Shown here: piece by piece, positions 45,333-54,400 of the stretch
Layout: each line of letters opens with the position of its first letter
Numbering within the stretch: position 1 is the first letter of the stretch
NCBI GenBank assembly: GCA_965209015.1
Contig: OZ242367.1
Location: 3,100,001 to 3,164,000, forward strand
From: Bin80 sp965209015
Lineage (GTDB): Bacteria; Bacteroidota; Rhodothermia; Rhodothermales; Bin80
DNA: 64,000 nucleotides
Reading direction: 5' to 3'
Notes under the pieces: model-generated
Told to the model about the DNA's origin: nothing
What the model saw: the letters and a program-made list of their open reading frames with translations, nothing else
The model's database searches: none
Made by a program: the position numbers and the translations under genes

Positions 45333-47453
45333 ATGTGTAAAGCCAAAATGATGAAACAAGGCATTACTTTGCTGACCTTACTATTGACAGCATCTGCATC
45401 AGGGCAACCACTTTGGACGATTGAAGAGGCAGGGCACACAGATGGGGTGAGATCTGTAGCTTTCTCTCCTGATGGGACTCAGTTGGTTTCTGGCTCGCTT
45501 GATAACACCGTTCGTCTCTGGAATGTGGCTACGAGGGAGGAAGTGCATCTCTTTACGGGGCATACAGATTGGGTGAATTCGGTGGCCTTTTCTCCTGATG
45601 GGACCTTGATAGCTTCTGGCTCGGACGATCGCACCGTTCGTCTCTGGAGTGTGGAGACGGGGGCGGAGGTGCGGCTCTTCACGGGGCACACAGGTTGGGT
45701 GAGATCTGTAGCTTTCTCTCCTGATGGGACTCAACTGGTTTCTGGCTCGCTTGATAACACCGTTCGTCTCTGGGATGTGGATACGAGGAGGGAGGTACGC
45801 CGCTTCACGGGGCACACAGGTTCGGTAAGATCTGTAGCTTTCTCTCCTGATGGGATATTGATAGCTTCTGTCTCGGACGATCGCACCGTTCGTCTCTGGG
45901 ATGTGGCAATGGGGACGGAGGTGCGCCGCTTCACGGGGCACACGGGTGATCCAATATCCGTAGCTTTTTCTCCTGACGGGACTCAGTTGGTCTCTGGAGG
46001 ATCGAATGAGGTTCGTCTGTGGGAGGTGTCTACGGAGGCTGAAGTACGGCGCTTCACGGGGCATACAGATTTTGTATTTTCCGTAGATTTTTCTCCCGAC
46101 GGGACCCAGTTGGTAACTGCATCACTGGATGGCACCGTTCGTCTGTGGGAGGTGGCGACGGGGGCAGAAGTGCGGCGCTTCACGGGGCATACAGATTATG
46201 TATATTCTGCAAGATTTTCCCCTGACGGGACTCAGTTGGTTTCTGGCTCACTGGATGCCACCATAGTTTTCTGGGAGTTAGCCACAGGTCAAGAGATAGA
46301 TCGTATTCAAACCCATACTGCCTTTATTTTTTCCGTAGATTTTTCTCCTGATGGGACTCAATTAATTTCTGGCTCGCTTGATCGCACCATTCGTCTGTGG
46401 AAGGTAGAGACGGGGGAGGAAGTGCGTCCCTTTACGGGACATACCAGCTATGTACACTCCGTGGCATTTTCCCCTGATGGAACACAATTGGTTTCTGGCT
46501 CGCTTGATAACACCATTCGTCTGTGGGATGTGGCGACGGGGGAGGAGGTGCAGTTCTTCACAGGGCACGTTAGTGCTGTATTTTCTGTAGATTTTTCTCC
46601 TGATGGGACTCAGTTGGTGTCTGGCTCGCTTGATAACACCGTTCGTCTGTGGGATGTGGCGACAGGAGAGGAAGTGCAACTCCTCACAGGGCACGAATTT
46701 TGGGTTATTTCGGTGGCATTTTCTCCTGATGGGACCTTGATAGCTTCTGGCTCGGACGATGGCACCGTTCGTCTGTGGGATGTGGATACGGGGGCTGAGG
46801 TGGGGCTCCTCACGGGGCACACAGATAGGGTGACATCTGTAGCTTTTTCTCCTGACGGGACTCAGTTGGTGTCTACATCGTGGGATTTCAGTATACGTCT
46901 TTGGGATGTGGCAACGGGGGCTGAGGTACGGCTCTTCACGGGGCACGCAAGTTGGGTGAGATCTGCGGCTTTCTCTCCTGACGGGACTCAGTTGGTTTCT
47001 GGCTCGGACGATGCCACCGTTCGTCTCTGGGATGTGGCGACGGGGGACCTAATAGATCAACTAGATCATGGAAGCGAGGTCCTTACCATTGCTATTTCTA
47101 ATGATGGACGCTTCATTGCGTCGGCCGGGGTGAATGCTTTCAGGCTATGGGACGTAGGGTTAGGGACACATCTAGAGGATATAGAGGGGGGAGAGATTCC
47201 ATCGAAATTTGTGCATTACCCAAATCCAGCTGGAGCAGTCGCTACGGTTGAATATTCACTTCCGAAACTGAGCCGGGTACAGTTGTCGGTTTACGACCTT
47301 CTTGGTCGTGAGGTAGCCATGGTACTGGATGCCGTTCAGTCTGCCGGAGATCACAGCATGCAATTCAGCACCGAGACGCTTTCGAGCGGGATGTACGTTC
47401 TAAAGTTTGTTACCGATGATCAGCAGATGACAAGATCACTCATCGTTCGCTGA
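45333..47453 (+). CDS. Secreted WD40-repeat protein with type IX sorting domain
   Basis: A 706-residue protein. The signal peptide is near MMKQGITLLTLLLTASASGQ; two nearby internal ATGs (45348, 45351) could be used instead of 45333. Fourteen WD40 repeats of 40-42 residues follow, each with the pattern SVAFSPDGTQLVSGS and TVRLWDVATG, and they should form two seven-bladed propellers. The last 80 residues (YPNPAGAVATVEYSLP, VYDLLGREVAMVLDA, LSSGMYVLKFVTDDQ) match the T9SS type A sorting domain, so the protein should be exported by type IX secretion and displayed at the surface. The repeats are nearly identical in DNA sequence. An ISL3 remnant begins right after it. Confidence 0.9.
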   Translation: MCKAKMMKQGITLLTLLLTASASGQPLWTIEEAGHTDGVRSVAFSPDGTQLVSGSLDNTVRLWNVATREEVHLFTGHTDWVNSVAFSPDGTLIASGSDDRTVRLWSVETGAEVRLFTGHTGWVRSVAFSPDGTQLVSGSLDNTVRLWDVDTRREVRRFTGHTGSVRSVAFSPDGILIASVSDDRTVRLWDVAMGTEVRRFTGHTGDPISVAFSPDGTQLVSGGSNEVRLWEVSTEAEVRRFTGHTDFVFSVDFSPDGTQLVTASLDGTVRLWEVATGAEVRRFTGHTDYVYSARFSPDGTQLVSGSLDATIVFWELATGQEIDRIQTHTAFIFSVDFSPDGTQLISGSLDRTIRLWKVETGEEVRPFTGHTSYVHSVAFSPDGTQLVSGSLDNTIRLWDVATGEEVQFFTGHVSAVFSVDFSPDGTQLVSGSLDNTVRLWDVATGEEVQLLTGHEFWVISVAFSPDGTLIASGSDDGTVRLWDVDTGAEVGLLTGHTDRVTSVAFSPDGTQLVSTSWDFSIRLWDVATGAEVRLFTGHASWVRSAAFSPDGTQLVSGSDDATVRLWDVATGDLIDQLDHGSEVLTIAISNDGRFIASAGVNAFRLWDVGLGTHLEDIEGGEIPSKFVHYPNPAGAVATVEYSLPKLSRVQLSVYDLLGREVAMVLDAVQSAGDHSMQFSTETLSSGMYVLKFVTDDQQMTRSLIVR
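45426..47060 (+). repeat. Tandem 126-nt coding repeats (WD40 array)
   Basis: Thirteen near-identical units of about 126 nt (42 codons), one of them 3 nt shorter, run back to back, followed by a diverged fourteenth. They keep the same reading frame and recur with phrases such as TTTTCTCCTGATGGGACTCA. Long reverse-strand open frames here are by-products of this repetition and are not genes. Confidence 0.9.
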
Positions 47454-47869
47454 TGCCAACGAGTGATTATCCTGTCAGCCCATACGATTACTCGATCCTG
47501 CCGTCTATTGGTTTGCAGAGGCAGAGTGAGAGCAAATTATGTTTGACTCAGGTAAACTTAGAGTTCAAAGGAATCTTTGAGTGTAGTTCCTTCGCCGAAG
47601 CAAAGAAGTATTTTGATCTCTGGCTAAAGAGTATTAAGCAGATGGGCATCCGGGAAGTTATCAAGGTTGGGAAAAGGTTTCAGCGAGATTTTGACGGCGT
47701 CTGTAATGCACTTTGCCACTCACAATCCAACGCCACGGCAGAACGCATAAACGGCAAAATTCAAGAAATTAAAACGTCCAGAAGAGGATATCGAACATTT
47801 GAAAAATTCAGAAGTGCGATTCTATTCTTCTGTGGAGGTTTAGACCTCTATCCACAAGATTCGTGGTAG
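47453..47869 (+). pseudogene. ISL3-family transposase, C-terminal remnant
   Basis: An open frame of 138 codons; the recognisable part starts at about 47560 (LEFKGIFECSSFAEAKKYFD, then KQMGIREVIKVGKRFQRDFD, NATAERINGKIQEIKTSRRG). The motif AERINGKIQEIK with RGYRTFEKFRSAILF is the end of DDE transposases of ISL3 type. The N-terminal and central parts of the gene are missing. Its last 66 nt recur at 39431-39496, so the element has been copied in this genome. Confidence 0.75.
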
Positions 47870-48124
47870 AACCAGAAAAATTAGTGGATAGTTGACCCAT
47901 TTTTCTCCGTCTGATCCATATCAGACCGTTGCGATGGATCATGATCATTGAAAACCTTCCTTCCTCTAAAAATGCTGCATCATAGACAGTCCATGCGTCC
48001 ACATTGCAGATGGCAGATGCAATTGGCTCAGTAAGATTTGTGTCGAGTGTCACGGGTAAAGGAAAGGAACTATGAAATAGTTCTTATCTTCAAGTTTTTC
48101 TGACCATATGAAGGATAAAGTATT

Positions 48125-49975
48125 ATGTCACATTCAAACAGCCTAGTTGCATTTCTGAGGCATTACGGCCCTATTCCAGCCAGTGACAATATGTATGACG
48201 AACTCATACACACTGAAATTGAACACTACAGCATAGAAAAACCCATTGAGATAACTCCTCCACGAGTAGCAGATATAGTCAAGAACTTCCAATCTCAGAA
48301 TCCAAAAAATGTCATTCTTACGGGAACTGCAGGAGATGGAAAAACTTACCACTGTCGTCTGGTGTGGGAGAAATTTAAAGGCAACTCTGAAGAGTGGCGA
48401 AGAGGAATCAAAACAGCGAAACTCAATCTGCCAAGCTCGGGAAAGGAATTGATCATAATAAAGGATCTTAGCGAGCTCACCAAAGAGGAAAAAGATGAAA
48501 TCATGCCAGATTTAGCTGATGCCATCCGTTGTGAGGACGCTAATCATGTTTACCTCGTAGCAGCAAATGATGGGCAACTTTTAGCTTCTTGGCGTGAATT
48601 CGCCGATCCATACGATTCAGAAAAACTCCGCGATCCCAAGTATTTTGATGATTTCAAAGTTATTGAGGATATGCTGGTGGACGGAAGAATTGAAAATAGG
48701 CAACTGTCACTTCTTCTCTATAATCTTAGCAATTATGACGGGCCTAAATATTTCCAAGAAATCGTAAACCAAGTTATGGAGCATCCACAATGGGACCAAT
48801 GCCATGGATGTCCATTACTTCCTGAGAATGAAGAAACGATATGTCCGATCCGAATCAATCGTGAACGATTGCGGGATACAGATGCAGGGATCTCAACTTT
48901 TAATTCCCGCCTTTCCCAGCTCCTTAAACTTGCAAGTGCTAATCGTATGCATCTGCCCATCCGTGATCTCTTGCTACTGTGCGTCAATATCTTACTGGGA
49001 GATCATAAAACAAATGGACTACTCTCATGTCGGAAGGCAATAAATCGGGCAAAACATGAAGATTATGACCAGACAAATCCATATGCAAACGTTTTTGGGA
49101 AAAATCTTAAAGAACGTCATCGTGAGCAGTATCAGGCTTTCTCAACCCTAGATGCCTTTGGAATAGGTAGAGAAACTGACAACAACTTTGACAACTTGCT
49201 GATTTATGGACCTTATGAGGATCAGGAAAAATATAACGATTTGATTGGCAGTGACTATTTCTACGGGGGCCGAGCATATGAGGGTTACCTAAAGAACTAT
49301 CTTGAAGGTGACCGTGAAAACCAGAATGATTTTATGCGCTCCCTCACTTTACAACGACAGCGGCTTTTCTTTTCTTTACAGGATGGTACTGATCTATCTC
49401 CATGGTCTCTGAGCGTCTTTCAATCTTCTGGATTATTTCTTGAATTCGGAGAAAAACTATTAAAGGATGAGTATGCTCTGGGCATTGTAGAACTCCTAGT
49501 TCGAGGACTGAATCGAACTTTCTGTGGTATGATGATTGACGATACGGATAAACTATATATCGCCTCATCAGGTGGTGACGGTCGCGGTAGAATTGCTACA
49601 ATACTTAACTTCACTCTTGATGTACTGCGTCATAAACGTAACCCCTATCTTGATTTTAAGCTCGCTCAAGACAATCTCACGCCGTGTATAAGGATCGTTG
49701 ATCCGGTAGCTACACCAGAGTTTATTGATGAGATAGAGCTTCAAATCTCTCACTTTGAGTATTTGATACGTGTAGCCACAGGTAGCTTGCCTGCAAGTTT
49801 CTCTAGGCAATGTTATGAAGATTTTCTTGATTTTAAGCTACGAATTATTAAAAAGTTAGAGGGGGTCCTTGAAGAGGACGAACGACACGGTGAAATCAAC
49901 TTTGAAACCATCAAAGTTAATGCGAGCGGAAAGCCTATTCCTGAAAACATTCGTATCCGAATCGGACAACAATGA
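48125..49975 (+). CDS. sspF: SspF/DptF-like P-loop protein (DNA phosphorothioation-dependent restriction)
   Basis: A 616-residue P-loop protein. Walker A is GTAGDGKT (67-74) in NVILTGTAGDGKTYHCRLVW. A Walker B-like strand ELIIIKDLSELT follows. The rest is alpha-helical, with a possible Cys cluster (QCHGCPLLPENEETIC). Family knowledge: this is the first gene of the sspFGH/dptFGH module, whose products damage DNA that lacks phosphorothioate modification. A weak ribosome site (AAGGA) lies 12 nt upstream of the ATG. The gene overlaps sspG by 4 nt and opens a rightward three-gene operon converging on sspBCD. Confidence 0.85.
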   Translation: MSHSNSLVAFLRHYGPIPASDNMYDELIHTEIEHYSIEKPIEITPPRVADIVKNFQSQNPKNVILTGTAGDGKTYHCRLVWEKFKGNSEEWRRGIKTAKLNLPSSGKELIIIKDLSELTKEEKDEIMPDLADAIRCEDANHVYLVAANDGQLLASWREFADPYDSEKLRDPKYFDDFKVIEDMLVDGRIENRQLSLLLYNLSNYDGPKYFQEIVNQVMEHPQWDQCHGCPLLPENEETICPIRINRERLRDTDAGISTFNSRLSQLLKLASANRMHLPIRDLLLLCVNILLGDHKTNGLLSCRKAINRAKHEDYDQTNPYANVFGKNLKERHREQYQAFSTLDAFGIGRETDNNFDNLLIYGPYEDQEKYNDLIGSDYFYGGRAYEGYLKNYLEGDRENQNDFMRSLTLQRQRLFFSLQDGTDLSPWSLSVFQSSGLFLEFGEKLLKDEYALGIVELLVRGLNRTFCGMMIDDTDKLYIASSGGDGRGRIATILNFTLDVLRHKRNPYLDFKLAQDNLTPCIRIVDPVATPEFIDEIELQISHFEYLIRVATGSLPASFSRQCYEDFLDFKLRIIKKLEGVLEEDERHGEINFETIKVNASGKPIPENIRIRIGQQ

Positions 49976-51498
49976 TTACCCTTCCCGCTCCTAAGGAGTT
50001 CAAAAAGAAAGGCAAGATCAAAGTATGGGTAGATGAAGCCATCTGGGGACATCGGTTTTATAACGATCAAACCCCGTGGTTGGTCTTACTTGAATTCTTG
50101 TGTGTATTCCGATCTCGGAATCTTTTTGAAAAGGCGCTCAACGAACCGCGGGGGGATGGTGCTCATGAATCCTTTAAATATCAAATTCCACGCCTTATTC
50201 CACTCCGAAGTCTCATCTTTAATAATCCTCATCTGCACCATATTGATGCGTCCGAATCAAACGAAGGCAGGAAATGGTCATCTTGGTTGAGTAGAATGGA
50301 TAACGAGGATGATTTCTCTTCACTCCGAAATCGGTTGGAGAAATTCTCACGACTCACTCATATTGTTGAGTATTTTCAGAATACATCAGTGGAACCGCAT
50401 CGGCAGAGGCGCTGGACATCTCGATTCATATTCCCATATGGATCCGACTGCCTTTACGCGGATCTTTCAGGGGACCTACGTGGCCCTGATCGTCGCTTCT
50501 TTGCACGCGGCGGTGAATTACTCTACTTGATGCTATGTCGCAGTGGATGTGGGCCCGAAATTGCAGAGTTGATCAACAATTCTCTGCTGCGTGATACAGA
50601 TCCTTGGAATCAAGTTGCAAAAGCTCTTTTATCAGAAGATCATTTAATCAATCCAGTTGAAAACAGGATTGGATATTTGCCTTATCCTGAGCGAGATGAA
50701 TATAGAGAACTTGCTCATACTTGGAAGCAAATCCTGCGACTTGACTTGCCAGCCTCTGGGATGTTTGATCCTTTAATGAGACTTTCTGCCCTCCACATGC
50801 TTCTCTATATGCTCCGCCGTTCAAGTGAGGAAGTCGGCGAGAGAACTGAACCTAAATTTGTTCTTGAAATTGCCGCTCCAAAGAAAACTGCTTTGTTTGA
50901 ACTCTCGTCGGAAAGCCTTCGTGCAAATCGCATGGCACCACTGCGTGCGGTTCGGGCCTATGTTGAAAATTCAAAAACGGAACCTGGTTGGCATGAAGCC
51001 CTAAATACGCGCAACCCTAGAAATGCTATTCTTAAATTCCTTGAAGACCATTTTGCTTGGAATCCCGACAGGACTCTTCCAGGTAGCGATCCCGACATGA
51101 TACTCTCAGAACTTCGCTTGGACGCTGAAAAACGTCACCAACAACATGTCGCTAAAGTCCATAACGAGTGGACACGGCAAATAGGATTAACCGTCTCCCA
51201 ACGGGGAGTTGGAACATGGTATGCACCAAGTGACTCTCTTCTCAAAGCACTGGTAATTTGCTCCGTTGAAGGTGGTCGCGAAGAGTATCATCGTTTTCTT
51301 TCCAAACTGTATGATCGTTTTCGGTTGGTCATTGCAGCACCAGAAGCGGAAAAAGCATTTGGCAACCTACCAACAGATCAGCACGCATTCACACTTAATG
51401 CCTACAGGCTTGAGCAGCGGTTACGCACTCTTGGTTTATTGCGCCGGCTTTCTGATGATTGTGCGTATGTACTGAATCCATTCTGGAGGACTTCATGA
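49972..51498 (+). CDS. sspG: SspG/DptG-like protein
   Basis: A 508-residue protein that matches the middle gene of sspFGH by position, size and opening (ITLPAPKEFKKKGKIKVWVD, then AIWGHRFYNDQTPWLVLLE). It has no P-loop and no nuclease signature that I can see; it is helical with many conserved aromatic residues. It overlaps sspF and sspH by ATGA on both sides, so the three products are made in fixed ratio and probably form one complex. Its biochemical role in the family is not established. Confidence 0.8.
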   Translation: MITLPAPKEFKKKGKIKVWVDEAIWGHRFYNDQTPWLVLLEFLCVFRSRNLFEKALNEPRGDGAHESFKYQIPRLIPLRSLIFNNPHLHHIDASESNEGRKWSSWLSRMDNEDDFSSLRNRLEKFSRLTHIVEYFQNTSVEPHRQRRWTSRFIFPYGSDCLYADLSGDLRGPDRRFFARGGELLYLMLCRSGCGPEIAELINNSLLRDTDPWNQVAKALLSEDHLINPVENRIGYLPYPERDEYRELAHTWKQILRLDLPASGMFDPLMRLSALHMLLYMLRRSSEEVGERTEPKFVLEIAAPKKTALFELSSESLRANRMAPLRAVRAYVENSKTEPGWHEALNTRNPRNAILKFLEDHFAWNPDRTLPGSDPDMILSELRLDAEKRHQQHVAKVHNEWTRQIGLTVSQRGVGTWYAPSDSLLKALVICSVEGGREEYHRFLSKLYDRFRLVIAAPEAEKAFGNLPTDQHAFTLNAYRLEQRLRTLGLLRRLSDDCAYVLNPFWRTS

Positions 51499-54400
51499 CT
51501 CGGAATGACCTCATCGCAGCGGTTGCCCGCAGGCATATAGCAGAGCAACTTCAGAACGAAGATCAAGGGACACTGAGAATCTGTATGATCGGACTGGAGT
51601 CGTCCATAGTTCGGGCAATTGCCTCCACAGTAAACGATGATGTATACACAAGACAAGATGTTTTAGTCAAAATCAACCCAGAATTTGACCCTGATCATGA
51701 ACTTGACGAAAAGCTGCGCGCAGATGAATCCATAACACATTGGCGCCATTGTCCGTTACCTAACGGTAAACGAGCGATTCTTTTTGCGGCCACTCAAGAA
51801 GAACTACAACGTAATCATAAGAGTGTTGAAAAAATCACGAAAATTGAAACGGACTCACTCAGAACTCTTTATGATATTTGGATACGCGAGGCAGGATTAA
51901 CATTATCGCATCTGGATGAAGTTAATCAAACACACCTTAAGGCGGCTTTAAGAGGGGCAGATGAAACAAATGTAGCCCGTACAATAGAGTATTTTGCCGA
52001 CTTCGTTTTAGATATAAGCACTGCCACTCTATCGGAAGGACTGCCCATCCATAGAGCCGTGGACAGTGCACTTCCCGTATTACATCTACCCCGTAATTCG
52101 GGACAGTTCACGCGTATTGTATCCAAAAGACGGGGTAACTCTCAAGAATGGGCTAAGATATATACGCGTCTACACAGAAAAATACGTCCGTTCCTCTATC
52201 GTTCAAACGAGCGGGGTGAACCAATTCAGGACAATGCCCTGAACAAGAATCTTGCATCAACCAGGGATCAGTTATCCCCCCACGAGAGGGATGTAATTGA
52301 AAATTTTCTCAAGAGTGATGTTTCCGCCGATCAATGGACTACCGCTCAATCCAACCTCGTGAAGTTGGACTGGATACGCATCCGCGGAGTGTTTGAGGGG
52401 CCTGACAGCTCAAAAAGCCCTCGTCCGCTTGGAGATCGTACGATTGAGTTTTTCCAAGATGAATTTGAAGATCCTCTCGAGGAAGATGATAGGCACCTTT
52501 TATCTCAGTCCTTCCCAAAAGAAGCCGGTGTTCCTCTCGTAGATTTTTTCCAAGATCATCAAGAACATATTGCCCGAAACAAAAAGCTATATAGTTCTTG
52601 GGAGAAATACATCTATGGCAAACTACAACCATTTGAAGACTTCTTTAATGGATTTCTCCAAACATTATACCATTTACTTGAGAGAACATCTGACGTTGAT
52701 CTGACTGAAAATAAAATTGTCGTTCAGATACCTCGTGGACATGCAAAGAGTTTTTGGCAAAATAAAAACTCTAAGATCATGCAATACTTTGCTGTCCGCT
52801 ATCGCGGTATCCAAAATCTATTTGGGACAGAAGTTGAGTTCAAGTTTGGCAAATTATATGATTTCTATTTTCCCCAACTGACCATTGATATCAATAACCC
52901 ATCACGGGCTCGTGAAGCGCGGAGCCTGAAGTTTGAGATGGTGCTTGACCCCACGGGGGCAAATTCCAAACTGATGTTTATTTGGGAGATGCCAGTTGAT
53001 GCGCTTGCTGTAAACATGGCTGATGATCTCAATCGGATTGCCAATGAGAGCAATGGCGATAATGTTTTACTTTCTACCTCAGAAATTGCAAGACAGACAA
53101 TTAGTTCTAAAGGAAAAATCCAGCGTATTTCCCTTGATGATGTGAACACTATCATTGATGTGAACAGAGGGAATGATGGTGTGATGGTTTCATATGAAGG
53201 TGGAGATCGTGCCAAAGCTTTCCTGAACGCATTAAGTAAATTATCAAATCTTCTTTCAATTGAGGAAATTCAAAATATTACCAATGCATTTGAAGAGTTC
53301 AAGCGTAGCTACGAGAAAGCGATTCGGGATTGGGTTGGAATTGAAGGTAAAGGAATTTCGTCAAATGCGCTACTGGCTCAGGCAGAAAAATTTGCCAACT
53401 TACTTGATACTCTACTATTGAATGCGAATAACGACCGAGCCAGAGAAGGGCTCTGGAAAGAGTGCTTGCTCATTGGAATCGCCTATGTAAACACGGGAAC
53501 ACCAGCTGCTCTCATTTTGCCTTGGCATCCACTTCGGATGTGCGAACTTCATATTAAAGCTTTTCAACTAGCCGAAAATGTGAAGGCAGTCCTCCGTGCC
53601 AGTAAAGAGGAAATTTACCGTGCCGATCTGTTGTTTCAACAGAAGAAAGAGGAACTCCTGTCTGATTACTACCCAGAGGTTTGTATCGGTTTTGAGAATG
53701 ACAGCCCCTTGCTACTCTCGATAACCGAGAGTAAGTATGGCTACTCCCTTGCTGAATCAACAGAGAATAGTTCCCGAACGGAGAGGAATGAAGCTCTTGA
53801 CTTTGAATCTACCACTGCCGCCAAGGCATTTAGTGCTGTCGGCGAACAGTTCTTAAAACTTCTTCCGCACGAGCAAAATAACTTTTCAATCGTCCTTTAT
53901 AACACAGAATCAAAAGCACTGCCAAGCGCATTGGCAAGTGAGCTTTCAAAAAAAGTTCATGAACAAAAAGATCTGCAATGTGATCTGTTGCTTACCCACT
54001 CAGATACCATGCAGATGCGCAAAATCTACGAGCAGCAGAATGCTGCTGTTGAAGATGATTCGAGTTCCTTCACCGCCAGCGAAGCAGCTAAAAATTTTCT
54101 CTCCAGACTACGAGTCGGATTCCTTGAAACAAATGATCTTCCAGATGATGACAATGGACGCAAATATGATCTAATTGCTCTTCAGGATGTAATTTCAAAT
54201 AGTTCTCAGATTGTTTGGAAGTCAGCACCTCTATCTGGTAATCCTCCAGATTTACTCGATCATATTCCTCATACTTGGTCTCGGCGAAGACCAGTGAGTG
54301 CTGCCAATACTTCAACTGCCGTCTACTTGACAGCACCCCTACAACCCAAGGTCGGGCAATCCTATTTAAATGCTTTGCATGTATTCCTGAAGGGTGAAAA

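Noticed and set aside
45399..46946. Long reverse-strand open frames across the WD40 gene
   Set aside because: They exist only because the 126-nt units repeat in frame on the opposite strand; the products are basic, repetitive and have no start or ribosome signal.
45426..47060. Repeat array that could be taken for a CRISPR
   Set aside because: Units are 126 nt, in frame and coding for WD40 repeats; there are no short repeats with unique spacers anywhere in the window.
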